From the NCBI RefSeq assembly GCF_014066305.1, contig NW_023501036.1, positions 1,375,501-1,439,500 on the forward strand: a stretch of DNA of 64,000 bases, given 5' to 3'. The translations under genes were made by a program, and so were the position numbers. This stretch comes from Letharia columbiana (lineage: Eukaryota; Ascomycota; Lecanoromycetes; Lecanorales; Parmeliaceae). Shown piece by piece: positions 44,505 through 55,272 of this stretch (positions within the stretch are counted from its first letter, which is position 1; every line of letters starts with the position of its first letter). The notes under the pieces are model-generated. The model ran no database searches. It had not been told where the DNA came from and worked only from the letters and a program-made list of their open reading frames with translations.

Positions 44505-45335
44505 TGCGAGAGACTCTGCGGGGGTTTGAAAGGCACTGGATGCGAGCTTGTCGATTTATCAGGTCATACTGTTGTTTTGCCTCCAAAATGGTCTTGCTGT
44601 TTGTCCAATGGATATATAGTTGAGGAAGGATGGAGAGAACCTGGTCATGGGGCTTGGCACCTAGAAGACAACAGAAATGTACACCCCACTTACGAAGGTC
44701 GCATGGGGGTGGCCGCTATACTTTGGGTGAGCTAGCACGGCTAGGTGACCTAGGTGAGTAATCTATCCGACTATTCGCTCCTTACGGAGCGATTACGGAG
44801 GGAGGTTGGCGCCAAGAGTCCTGGACGCCAAGACTTCTGTGCCAAGATCCCGGATTCCCTGGGTGCCTGGGGACATGCAATCGTCTAAAATCGAAATCAC
44901 TATTATTTCACAATAACATAATGAAGATCTTGGAAAAATAATTAATCATATAACTCAGCGCCGCATTGCTAGAGCTTGTGGCTGTCTATCCATGCTATCT
45001 TGCGTGAGATAGATGGGTTGGCCCCTACGTTGGCAATGATTCCGTGCACGAGTCGAACCTGTCCTTGTCATGCAATAATACTACGTACGTCAGCGCTCCC
45101 AAACGGCCCCTGATAACGCGTGTGAAACAACTGGTCGACGGGTCCCAAAGGTGGCCTTAGAGGCTGTACAGCGCGGCGTCTTCTCCGAAGTCTTGAGAGA
45201 GACCGGGGCTCTATCACGTGCGCCTTGCCCTGGGTCTCATTCGGTGTTCTGAAGGCGTCACTCTGTCTTTTCTCCGTCGTTACTTTGATCGTCTGTTGGA
45301 AGAAACTCAGAATAGAAAGCTTCTCGGAAGACCCT
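44505..45335. other. Gene-free part of a lineage-specific island
   Basis: No coding signal. It holds a perfect 6-bp hairpin (CGCTCC-TTAC-GGAGCG, 44776-44791) and three spaced copies of GCCAAGA at 44814-44850. Degenerate CTCCTC-rich repeats begin at its right edge. Confidence 0.5.
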
Positions 45336-45813
45336 TTACTCGATATCTTCACCTGCATCAAGAGCGTCGGGAAGTACGTCCTCCTCAGCATCGGAGTCCT
45401 CCTCAACATCAAAGTCCTCCTCCACAACACCGGAGTCCTCCTCAACATGGAAGGCCTCCTCATCAGCGTTCTCGTCGCTCAATCGTTTGTCATTGGTTTT
45501 CTTATCGTCATCTTCGTTGGCTACCTTTTCACCACGGAGTACTTTGTCCTCGACCTCCCGATCATCAACCTCCATGCGATTTGATCCTCCACTATCAACG
45601 TTGAAAGCAGTATCGCTAGCTTCGGGTCTAACAGATTCAAAGTAACGATCTAAGGTAGTACTCTGGGTGTCATTGTCCTCTAGCCACGCCAGTTTTTCGA
45701 AGCCTTGAAGCAAGCCTTCGAGTACATTGCGCTCTTTAGGAGACTTCGTTAACTCGGCTAGCAGCCGTAGGATCTGCGCTATCTGTATTGCATCGACTGC
45801 GGCGGTGTGATTT
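45336..45813 (-). pseudogene. Coding remnant with acidic tail, no intact start
   Basis: An open stretch reading AVDAIQIAQILRLLAELTKS, then PKERNVLEGLLQGFEKLAWL and an Asp/Glu-rich repetitive tail (VEEDSG, VEEDFD, VEEDSD, AEEDVL) before a stop at 45336. The helical start has real coding character, but a stop lies just upstream (TTAATTAA near 45815) and I find no ATG or acceptor that would restore a gene. The repetitive acidic part is encoded by an imperfect 15-18 bp repeat of CCTCCTCAACATC type (plus-strand view, 45370-45470). It may be the 3' end of a lost gene or a decayed transposon ORF. Family unknown. Confidence 0.4.
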
Positions 45814-45862
45814 TAATTAATTAAAGGATCTTATGGAAATAGGATTCTGAAGGTAAAAGGTA

Positions 45863-46025
45863 GACTCGATCTTTCGAGTCTCAGTACTTGTCCAAGGAAC
45901 CTTTGAATAGGTTGAATTAGAGTATGACTTGAATTTGGGAGAAGCCGTCGGCTGTCATAGCCATTCTGTTTGAGAACCAGATATGTATTTTTTAGATCAA
46001 GAGAGGGAGCGCTGGAGGCTCCCTC
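45863..46025. repeat. Two strong hairpins in AT-rich intergenic DNA
   Basis: Stem 1 at 45863-45880 (GACTCGA-TCTT-TCGAGTC, 7 bp) and stem 2 at 46003-46025 (GAGGGAGC, 7-nt loop, GCTCCCTC, 8 bp), within AT-richer sequence. They could be decayed mobile-element ends, a terminator or a small structured RNA; nothing decides. Confidence 0.5.
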
Positions 46026-46064
46026 GACGATTTTATGATTTACTTCAAATCGGTAAATTTCGAG

Positions 46065-46868
46065 TTATTTTATTATCTCAACAGCAGTGCGGATTTGTTG
46101 AATATGCTTAGATGTCGAAGATTTCTGGTTCAATTTATGCGACGCGAGCTTTGTAGACGTATCTACGGTCCTTTTATCGTCAGTCAATACAGCGTTAACA
46201 ACAATCTGACCAGTTTTGTGTGGGCTATCCAGCCTTTCAATAAAGCTTCGGAACATGACTAAACCTGTTTTGCGTTTGTTATTCATGCTGCAAACAAACG
46301 AAATAACGTTGTTTGTCCGGTACTTTGAAGAGCACCATTCAATGTATTTGAGCATGCGCTTGACTCACGCGACCACCTCATGACTGGAAGGATTGCTAGG
46401 TTTGGCGAGGTTGATCACACCGGAGCTAATGAAAGATTTGAGGTCACGCTTGAGAGGAGTACATCCCACAGGGATTGGCGTGAAATGGCCGGTTCGGACG
46501 AGTAGTCTGTCGTCATTTTTGAGGAGCAATGGTCTGTTGCTGGTATCGACTGCTGGCGTTGTAGCTTCTGGCTTAATGGTATAGTCCACCTCTTGGCCTT
46601 TGGCAGGAACGTCTGCCATCTTTCGACTCGACTGACGCTGACACGTGATGGATACTATTGCGGTCGCTCTTTCATCCTTTTGGGGTTCGTAGAAGTTAGA
46701 ATTGTCTGTAGCTGTTAGTTGCAGTTTCTTGCGGACATGTGGGGGAGCTCTAGCCGAACGCGCATTTCTTGGCATGGCATCGTCTTTCCGAGTTCCGACT
46801 CTCGAGACTCTCCAAATATTCAGGGGTCTCAATGCTATGGTGAACCTCTTTTGCATTCTACTACTCAT
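46065..46868 (-). CDS. Orphan basic protein, two exons
   Basis: Exon 1 (46868-46369) and exon 2 (46287-46065) are joined by an 81-nt intron with a strong donor GTGAGT and acceptor TTTGTTTGCAG; phases match, giving 240 residues. I recognise no family. The protein is basic and polar throughout, with no membrane segment or obvious domain; the junction reads [15 protein letters not shown]. The region of exon 2 is clearly more AT-rich than neighbouring genes. ATGs further in (before [11 protein letters not shown]) could also be the start. It sits 40 bp downstream of the derlin stop in the same orientation and next to the hairpins and coding remnant, so it belongs to a lineage-specific patch. It could be a misassembled read of non-coding DNA. 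Confidence 0.5.
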
Positions 46869-46908
46869 ACATCAAAAGAACCGACGCTATCCTGCTTCTC
46901 CTAGCAGC

Positions 46909-48229
46909 TCAATCTCCCCCAAGTCGCTGACCCTGCCCTCGAGTACCCCATGCACTTGAAAATCCAAAGCCGCTTGACGTGCCACGACCGGGTGCTTGAG
47001 TTGCAGGTCTGAATGCAGTCCCGTAACCTCTTGCTTGGAAGCTGGACTTATCTGCCCCAAACCAGCGCTTGACGATCGCAGGTGTGCGGATGAAGTTCTT
47101 CCCACCGCCAAACGTTGGGTAGAGGCGGGTTAGAAAGTCGTAGAGATGAGCAGCCAGAAGACCTGCGCCTTGCTTCAAGGCTGCGTCAGGTCCAGCCATG
47201 ATGAATGTCATCAGGAGCATTGCCCACGGCAACCAAATCACGTTGAAAGTGATAATAAAGAACGAGACCTTCTTGCCTCTGTTGTCTTGCGAGTATGTGT
47301 ATGCAATGCCAAGAATGAGAGCTGCCGGCGTTAGCCTATAGTCAGAGACTATCAAAATAGACCATACCCTGAGTGAAGACCGCACCGCCTAGGATAAAAC
47401 CAGCTGTAGCCTTTTGTAAGTCAGTAAATTTTATAAAAAAATCCGAAGATCAACAGAACCGCCATGAGATACCCAAAAAGTTAAATATGTAGGAAGCAAA
47501 AACCACCGAACGCGAATTTCAAAGATCACGTAGGCTATCTCAAATTTCGCTTCCACCATGCCTACACCGCACGCAAGCCCTTAAGGATTGATTGCGAATG
47601 ACGGGCCTGCGCGAGATGCAAGGGTAATCTTCCTCATCTCCAGGAACCGCTTCAGCTAGATGATGGCTGGGCGGGCAGATATGTGAGGTATGCTTGTATA
47701 TACGCCAAGGAAAGGATAAACCAGGGAGGTAGTGAACACGAAAAGCGTAGACAAGCTGAAAGAAGGAGGGTATTTGAACTTACTAGGATCACAAGGCCGA
47801 GGAAGATGATGTAGGTGAAGAAATCTCCCGGTTGAGAGAAACGGCCAGACTCCTTCTCGAGGCCGCTCGAGTATGTCCATACTTGATAACTCATGAACAC
47901 GGAAATTTGTAAGGATGTCGATGAGGCTCACAGAAGTAAGTATCAAAAAGTATGCTTAGACCTCCACCAGTCACCCAAAACGATGTGACAAACCGCCATA
48001 CTTCTGGCAATGGGAACTTGAATATCCATGGCAGGTAGAAGACGACTCGACTTCCACTAATGATGTTGCCGTATACAAGCAGCGACGTACCAAGCGTCAG
48101 TGCTGTCAAGGTCCTGTCCCATCAGCATCAGAACGGCTGCCCTTGCTAGAAAAGGCATGAATGGTTGGAGCATGTGAGAGAATTAATGACGTACCTCGAC
48201 ACTGGAGGGGCTGCACGATATGCTTCCAT
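46909..48229 (-). CDS. DER1: Derlin (Der1-like ER-associated degradation protein)
   Basis: Rhomboid-like ER membrane protein that thins the bilayer for retrotranslocation of misfolded proteins by Hrd1. Exons 48229-48195, 48113-47932, 47881-47784, 47410-47368 and 47321-46909 close in phase (256 residues). Landmarks: MEAYRAAPPVSRTLTALTLG, PLPEVWRFVTSFWVTGGGLS, ILFDTYFLWTYSSGLEKESG, DFFTYIIFLGLVIL, AYTYSQDNRGKKVSFFIIT and the conserved GLLAAHLYDFLTRLYPTFGG. Several hydrophobic segments match the rhomboid pseudoprotease fold; no catalytic Ser-His dyad is expected. The tail is Gly/Ala/Ser-rich. Intron 3 is 373 nt, far above the local norm, yet the joined residues (VIL-ATAGF) fit the family without a gap. 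Acceptor choice in intron 2 (CAAG) was forced by phase. Confidence 0.92.
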
Positions 48230-48625
48230 GTAATCGTTGCGCGGTGAACTTTGGATCACTTATGGATGTGTTTGATGCAAAGAAAGGAATGGGATTGGAT
48301 TTTGAAGTCGTGGCTTTTTGCCGTAGGGCTGAAGAAAACTCGCCAAAGGAAATCAGCAGCACGAGTAGCATGGTCTACTCCCTGCTTACATAGAAGAAGA
48401 TTACTAACACAATGAGAACTATGTCTAGTTTTGAATTCAAGAATTGATATCCTTCCTGTCTCGAAGTTCAAGACTTTGCAAGAGCTCTAGTAAACTACCA
48501 AAACAGGTATCCAGATGTAAAAAGACCTTCATATGCAATGCTATTCCCAGATATGATTTGTGCTCCGTTCCCCTGGACTCCGCGCTTTGAATATTCCATC
48601 ATGATCCATCAAAAACATGCAGCTC
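48230..48625. other. Intergenic: derlin promoter and KIN17 3' region
   Basis: Two minus-strand genes flank it. No coding signal or repeat seen. Confidence 0.5.
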
Positions 48626-49948
48626 CTATGCAAGTCGTGGTCGTTTCGAGTTGAGGCCCGGACCACTAGCATCTCTCATTCGTTTCCGTTCGATTTCTTC
48701 CTTCATGATCCGCTCCGCTTCACTTATGGGCTTCCTTGGCAACTCTTTGGGGGGCACTTTTGCTCCAAGAGCGCTCCTCTTTAAGACCCCGGCGAAAATG
48801 TTCTTTGGCTTGCTTTTCATGCCCATCTTTATCGAAACCTTTTCAGGTGGAGGTGTTGGTACTCCGGTTGGCGGTGATATCGACTTCGTTATCTCCTTTC
48901 CGGGTTCTGTCCCGTCATCGCTCTCAAGCTTAGCGACTGCAGACGGCGAGGGGTCCTTGCTTTCCTTCGCCTTGGTCCCAAAGCTGAGCTTGATCTTCTC
49001 TCCCTCGTTGGGCTTAAAGTCCCGCGCCTCATCATCGTGGTCCTGCTGAGCCTTCATCTCAGCATCCATCTCCGCCCTTGCAATCTGCTCCCTGATCATC
49101 TTCTGCTCCCTCTCCTCGTCGCCCTTGTCCTGCCTTTCCTTTTTCCTTATAGCGTCTTGTCTTCTCAAGGCCTCAGGGCTATTATCAATCCAAGCGATCT
49201 GAAGGCCTTTGTCGGTGTCCTCGACCCTGCAGAGCCCCTCACGACCTAAGTGTTTTGCAAATTCTGTTAATGATGGCCATCTTGTTGCATTCATGTGGAT
49301 ACTAGATAACAGATAGAAATCAGTGTTGGTCCTAAAAAGCCAAAGTAGAGCCATAAAAGCAGTTGAACTCCTTCCGCTGTTTGGTCGACAGCACTAGGAT
49401 TAACAACTTCCTGGGAGGGACCTTTCTGGTGGCTGTCAAAGCGACAGTCGAAGGGATGGAGGACGCAAAGCCGGCTTACTGTTCTTTATTTGCGATATAA
49501 TTCTGGTAAAAATGGTTCATCTGCACCGCTTTCTCCACATGGCTCGTACGAAGGAGTTGCAAAAAGTCTCTTTGGAATTGATTCGAGAAGTCTGAAATGT
49601 GTTTTCGAGGGTCCTGGAACGTTATGTTAGCAAGTGCAAGAGCTTTCTGTTCGGGCGAAGAAAACTTGCCTCGCCAACCAACAGAGCATTTCTCACGTGG
49701 GACTCTGCTTGCGTATGGCACTTGAATCCGTTCTCGTCTCTGCATTGCTTTTCACAAATCTGTACACCCCTTAGTACTAGGCTCTGACTTTCAGAAACAA
49801 GGAGTCTACCTGACAGTACCTGGACAAGGGTTAGCAATCACAAACAGTAGAGCAAGGTGCCGGAAGCTTACCATCTCAGGCGCTGCAGACCCTTGGATTT
49901 GAGTTTATTATTCAGGTATTTCGTACTGCCTACTTCAGCTTTAGGCAT
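48626..49948 (-). CDS. KIN17: DNA/RNA-binding protein Kin17 (Rts2)
   Basis: Conserved nuclear zinc-finger/winged-helix protein linked to replication, repair and mRNA metabolism. Exons 49948-49872, 49819-49810, 49759-49670, 49613-49480 and 49301-48626; 328 residues. The start MPKAEVGSTKYLNNKLKSKG is typical. The C2H2 finger is built across introns: exon 2 is only 10 nt (Tyr-Cys-Gln plus one base), giving WYCQICEKQCRDENGFKCH. The winged helix follows (DPRKHISDFSNQFQRDFLQL; HIHMNATRWPSLTEFAKHLG; GLQIAWIDNSPEALRRQDAI), then a charged coiled region and a basic end (LNSKRPRLA). The intron at 49669-49614 is GC-AG (GCAAGT..TTCCAG). The usual C-terminal KOW domain of animal Kin17 is absent, as is common in fungi. 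Confidence 0.94.
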
Positions 49949-51378
49949 GTCGACAATCAGCGGTCAGAATATAAGAGGCGAGAAATGTTGTCTTTTCGCG
50001 GGACAGAAAGATGTAAGATATGTAGAGGAAGAAGCTGCTGCACACTGGTCAACTTTGATAGGGCCTAGTTCTGAGGATCGACTTGCCTCTGTTCCTCAGA
50101 CCAGCCTAGCCTGTCACTAAGCTCTTTCGGCTTAGCCTGCTGACTTCGTAGTAAGTAGAAGGGGCTAATCCGAAGGGGCTTAGCACGCTCTGAGGGACCG
50201 AGGCAAATCTCGACTTCACTTCTTTCTCCGTTGAACGGCTTGGGCCACTCTCACCACCGTCAGTTCAGATTGACAGTCCGGAGAGTCCAAGGGCTTCTCA
50301 AATGTATTTACATGGGTAAGATCCAAAATTGAGTACCGCCAAGTTGACAAATCAGCAATTCTTTGTGGATTTGCCCAATCACCTCTGCCACCATTCTGCG
50401 AGCATCCCTTCATTCTCATTGCTCTACAATCTCTGCAGCGGCGACTATCTCTCTGTAGGTCGCTATTTGAAGGTGGCACCTTGTAGAAACCATCTTTATG
50501 AATATGTGGTTCTTTGTCTTTGCCACCATTCTGCCTGCCTTCTTGGCTATCATTCCCATTGCTGTACAATCTCTACAGACTAAATATTCATCTGTGAGTA
50601 GTCAAGGATGACACCTGATCACAGGGAAGACTGCGAGTATCGTTCTATGCCCAATACAGTCATCTTGTTACATTCTGGGGCCATCATCTCCATTGCTTTA
50701 CCCTCTCCGGAATACCTCTCCTGTAAGTAGCACTGGCATGGTAGCATATTCAATTACAGGATATACCACATAATGGTCTCGCCCTTTGCAGATAACATGT
50801 TATTGCAGTAGCGACCCCTAATATTCTGAATTTGCATGCATGAACGGACATTATTGTTTTTGCTTCACATCTTTGATAGGGTTGACCGCGTGGCTGGGAG
50901 TAGCCGTTCGGTGGCAGCATGCCCAATTAAAGAGAAAAATCGAAGCTGGTCTCTCCCTTTGAAGATGTCACACAATTGGACCACCTTGCATTCAGTTTCT
51001 CTTTACGCATACCGGTTTCTGCGTAAATGATACTAGATAAAATAGTGTTGAATAATAAAAGGTAAAGTGCCGTGATATGTGCTGTGCTTTAAGTGATCCT
51101 GTTCTGTATTACTATGATCGTCCCATAAACACGCTAAAATAATTGCCTCACATCTATCACTTTCCTCCGGTCGACACCTCACTTTCCTTAACCAACTCTA
51201 CAGTCTACGTACACCGTCATCTCGTTCCACCAATACATCGCCTTCTTACACGGTAAACAATTAAGTCTATTAACCGTTCAATCATTTATCGCGTCGTCGT
51301 AAGTTTATCAGCATTCGCCGATGTTGAAATTGGCTATGAGGTTGATCGGCTACTAATGAGGTTGCAGACCCAGTCAAT
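49949..51378. other. Intergenic region carrying a decayed repeat array
   Basis: No confident gene in 1.4 kb between divergent KIN17 and the seven-pass membrane protein. The middle part is the repeat array described separately; the outer parts contain nothing recognisable. Confidence 0.5.
50300..50990 (+). repeat. Degenerate tandem repeat array, ~130-170 bp units
   Basis: Five diverged units can be aligned by a core resembling a splice donor plus context: GGGTAAGAT (~50315), GTAGGTCGC (~50455), GTGAGTAGT (~50593), GTAAGTAGC (~50721) and GGGAGTAGCC (~50896). Each is followed by a GG-TG-GGCA/GACACC-like block, and units 1-3 share CATTGCTNTACAATCTCTNCAG-like text at about 50418, 50558 and 50691. 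Spacing is 140, 138, 128 and ~175 bp. A 35-codon open frame (50504-50611) inside one unit would encode a hydrophobic leader-like peptide. Units are too diverged for a recent satellite. It may be an old exon-intron duplication or a decayed element. Confidence 0.55.
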
Positions 51379-52596
51379 ATGTCTACCCGCGTGAATCTTG
51401 CCATCCTCCTAGTATCGACTGCGGTATACCTTGGGCAATTAGCAAATGCTTTGCCGTCGCCTCTTGGTATGAACCCCTTTAATATGAAGCAAGCGAAATA
51501 TGAAATTAATTCTGCAAGGAACTCGTGATGGTTATGACTACTCTCACCGCACGCCGGTTCAAGGACATGTTATCTACTCGATGATATCACTAATCGGCCT
51601 TTGTATGGTTTCCGGAATGCTTAGTATGTTTGCAAGCCCCTCTCTAACAGCCGATCACCATTGCTGCTTTCTATATAAATAATTAACCTCTTCCTAGCCA
51701 CTCGCGTTAAAACACTTGAGATCGGTAACTTCAAGCAGCTGAACTCCATCCGCGTCCTCGTACTGGCTATCTACTCCTGCACTCTTGCCTTTATCTTCTC
51801 GGCCGGTCTCCTCATCAACGCGTGGGACTTCACCACCGAAGGCCGTTGCCGCGCTGCCATTGATCTCTGCCTCGTTTTCTACGTTGGTAGCAAGGTCTGC
51901 CTATACCTCTTCCTGGTGGAGCGAGCGCACCAGCTTGTGGCGACAAAGCTTCCAAGACTCCGCGACGCCATCTACCTTCTGGGAATCGCCATCGTAGTCT
52001 TCGGCTTCGGTGTGCTAGCTGTCTTTGCCTTCATCCATCCGGTCACCTCCCTCTCCCATATCGACGGCAAATGCCGCATCGGCCTTCCTCTCGTCATCAC
52101 CATCCCACTCCTATCTTACGACATCATCATCAACTTCGCCCTCACCTTCGTCTTCGTGATGCGAGGTGCGCGTCTGGTCAAGATCCGAAACTTCCAACAC
52201 GCTCTGCATTGCATCGCCATGGCTCTGCCCTTCCGCAAAGTGCCCGGTCTGCGCGACCCCGTCATCGCGTGCGAGTTCTTCATGGGCAGATCCGGACTGG
52301 GCGCCTCAGCCATCATCTTGCCGACCATCGCAAACCTTGTCATCCTTTTCGCTTTGAACGGACACGAAAACGGTTGGCTCTGCTTCACCATATGCACCAT
52401 TGACAGTATGTTCCTCGTCGCTTGCCCCGTTCTACGGGCTTGCTCCCCGTATGACAGTACTAATGGATCTACAGTCACATGGAGTGCGTCCATCATCCAC
52501 TGGCTGACATCCACAAAAGACGACCTGGGCGCCGGTCCCACACGCGCTCCTGCCGCTGTTGGCCAGGGTGAGGGGGAGTACCATGAGATGCGCTGA
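51379..52596 (+). CDS. Orphan seven-pass membrane protein with signal peptide
   Basis: Exons 51379-51466, 51519-51623, 51698-52405 and 52475-52596; all in phase, 340 residues. The first ~25 residues look like a cleavable signal peptide (VNLAILLVSTAVYLGQLANA). Seven hydrophobic segments follow at about 44-64, 79-101, 112-132, 150-172, 190-213, 266-284 and 289-311. At the end of the third segment stands an acidic-basic pair (LFLVERAHQLV) in the place where GPCRs carry the DRY-type motif; this is only a resemblance. The long loop between segments 5 and 6 is basic and Cys-containing. The C-terminus is short and polar (GEGEYHEMR). Similar architectures occur in unnamed fungal integral membrane families. 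Ligand and role unknown. Confidence 0.75.
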
Positions 52597-53011
52597 GCAG
52601 GGATGGAATCAACAACATTATGTGAGGATGAATTATGATCAGGTGGAAAAGTCTTTGTTGTGTTGATGAAATGGGTAGCAAGCCCTTTCATGTGATCAGT
52701 AATGGAATCTTTTCCTTTTAATAGTATCATGCATGTGTGCCCATTGTTAGGGCAGATATGATAGGATAGCGACCAACAAAAACGCTTTGTTTTACAATTA
52801 TTCTCCAGTAAATTGATTTCAATTGTGCATAGAATCAACTCATAGGACAGCTGCCAACCAAAGGCATAGGTTGAAGGTTTGTTCTCCCTCCATATGGCTC
52901 TAGGCAATACATGTATGATGGCTATGTGCCTATAAGCAGGCCAAAATAAAGAACAGGGACCCATTCAACGCCCTAGATATGTAATATGCAACTCCTAGAA
53001 AGCCCATTTAT
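52597..53011. other. Convergent intergenic region
   Basis: Contains 3' UTRs of the seven-pass protein and YTP1 only, as far as can be read. Confidence 0.5.
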
Positions 53012-54590
53012 CTAAGTCAGCGTCCCATTCGCCTTCTTACTAGCAGGGGTTCCGACTCCATCCTCTGCCACTTCATCATCACTCATGAGGCCTTCCAGTT
53101 CGAACTCCTCGGAATCCCTCACCCTCCTATTCACGTGCCCAACATGGCCGTTTAACCCTCCCTTGGCCATAGCTTTGGGCTGGATACGGTCGAGAGGCCA
53201 GGCGTATGAAGCGTAGAGGTGCAGCAGCATACAGACGAATAGGAAGAGCAAGAAAGAAATGCTAAAAAGGAGAAGGATGTAAGAGACGTGGGAGACGCCG
53301 GCGGTGGTGAGGAGGTTCATTTGTTCCTCTGTGGCGCCCATGAAGAGGAAGCCGGAGGTGTAGAGTAGCTTGTGTAGAAGTCAGCAATTGAACACAGACA
53401 AATCTTTATAAGGAGAGAGGTATTTGCAGGGCTACTTACAAAAGGCGTAATGTATTGAAAGCTATTAGTGTCCTCCACCTCCGTATCAGATATTGTATTT
53501 TGGTCCCGAAGAACGAACGAAATCTCTACTATCCTGGCCATTCCAGCAGCCATGAGCGTGTACCCAAAGACCGTGTGGACATGCGTGCTCAGCTCCAGAT
53601 GTTGAGGATGAGCGCTCATGCCCCATCCTGTAAGCATTATAACCAATGCTGGGAAAAGATTCCTCTTCGGCCTCCCATCTCTTTTCCTTGACAGCCACAT
53701 TCCAAGCAGGCCCGCACACCACCATACGATACCCATACTTGTATGCTGCAGGTCATTAGCCACCCATGGGCCTCCCCACCTGTGCTCCGTAAATGTATTG
53801 ACGCAGCCCCATGCTGCTATTATCAGACTGTCAAAGAATTCTTGGCTTCGGCCGGTCCTCCTGAGCCACATCTGACCAACCAGCAGCAGGATTGTGAGAA
53901 CAATGCCGTAGCCGATGAAGGCGCTGCCCATAATGAAGTGGGCCAGGCATTGACCTAGGTGGTCCCCTTGACAGAATCCCAAGGCCGTAATGCCCCCGAA
54001 CAGCATCTGCACCCAGCTGACTACCGGCAATGCTTTCCCTACTACTCCATGCCCTATGACCATGTAGCGACGTATCCTAGCATGTATCCCTTTCTCCAGA
54101 TGCAGCTTCAGGTAGACGCCGAGTACGACTTGGACAATGAGCATGAGCATCAGGAATGGTGCGAAAGAAGCGTGGACGTTATGGGCGAATTGGCGACCAC
54201 CGTGGGCATGGCCAAGGAAGTAGCCGACTATTGAGAGAATGACACCGAGGACTTGGAGAGGTACGTGCCAACGTGAGCGAATGATCTAAAAGAAGCGGTC
54301 AGACTTGCAGGGATTTGACTTTGGCGTGAGTAGGAGTAGACGTTACCCCTAGGACCATTCCAGTGGGGAAGATGATGCCAAAGGAGGCTATTTGAATGGC
54401 TATATGGATCCATAACGTAGTATCCTGATATTCCAATGTCAGAATGGCTAGGGCGCTCAATGCTGGGGGAAGGTACAATAGGCTGTGCAGAAATCGCCTC
54501 GCCTTCTGGTATCTCATCGGTATGGTGCTCATGAGCGAACGCTTGTCCTGCTAGCCACAGCAGAGCAAGGTGACGGAGAGGGCGAGACAT
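53012..54590 (-). CDS. YTP1: Ytp1-type integral membrane protein
   Basis: Fungal multi-pass protein related to yeast Ytp1; the N-terminal half has the DUF2427/cytochrome b561-like arrangement of membrane helices. Its biochemical role is unknown. Exons 54590-54477, 54424-54347, 54285-53440 and 53368-53012, all phase 0, 464 residues. A signal peptide (LRHLALLWLAGQAFAHEHH) leads into DTTLWIHIAIQIASFGIIFP, then HVPLQVLGVILSIVGYFLGH, AHGGRQFAHNVHASFAPFLM and LMLIVQVVLGVYLKLHLEKG. Histidines are spaced as expected for possible heme or metal binding (inference). The C-terminal half adds HPQHLELSTHVHTVFGYTLM and more helices, ending in an acidic cytosolic tail. The call is firm as a family assignment, not as a function. 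Confidence 0.9.
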
Positions 54591-55272
54591 AGTCGGTATC
54601 CGTGCTGCTGACGTGGAAAGGGCGTTGGAGAACATCATGCAAGTGGTTTGCCGTGGGGTATATGTGCCTGCATTGTCCCCAGAAAAGAGTTGGCAGAGAC
54701 TTAAAGCTGCCTGAGGTGGTGGTGATGATTATTTTTGTTGGAATGGTGTCTTTGGTATCTTTACTGGAGCTTCTTTTCTTCCAGACAATACATGTATATA
54801 GAAGGGGGGCAAATTTGGTGGTGGTCGGGCGGACATGCCGCCATTCCCGCCCGCAAATGCTTACGCTCCGAGGCTCCCAGCGGACACACACAGTCTCGCT
54901 CTCGATAGAGTCAGAATGACCGAGGAAGATTGAGAACCCTCCGAGCCTTCGAGCAAGTCGCGATTCTACGAGTAGAGGATCCTGGTAAAGAAAGGGAAAA
55001 GAGCCATTCAGTCAAGGCTGATAACAAAAACAACGATTGCCGGACATTAATATTCACTCCATCTCATCATTTCCATTGATTGCTCTTTAGACCACCAGTC
55101 AAATCCAAGCACTAATAATCGCTTTATGATTGCCTCTATCTAGACGCTCTCGACACTCTCCTACAAAATACTTCTTTCTTCTGATTCAGACCACATCCTT
55201 AATCCGCTGTACAATTGGCCGTCTCAAGGCATTCAAGCATCTCCACTTCAAAAAGCTCCCCTTTTTCCTCTC
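54591..55272. promoter_or_regulatory. Divergent promoter region YTP1 / SWI5
   Basis: The 682 bp between opposed starts contain both promoters; a T/C-rich stretch just before 55273 is typical of fungal initiation. No meiotic regulatory site was confidently recognised. Confidence 0.45.

Noticed and set aside
45046..45062. B-box-like GGTTCGACTC on the minus strand
   Set aside because: Stem bases do not pair and no cloverleaf can be drawn.
50504..50611. 35-codon hydrophobic leader-like peptide in the repeat array
   Set aside because: Looks like a signal peptide but is one degenerate repeat unit; other units do not conserve the frame.
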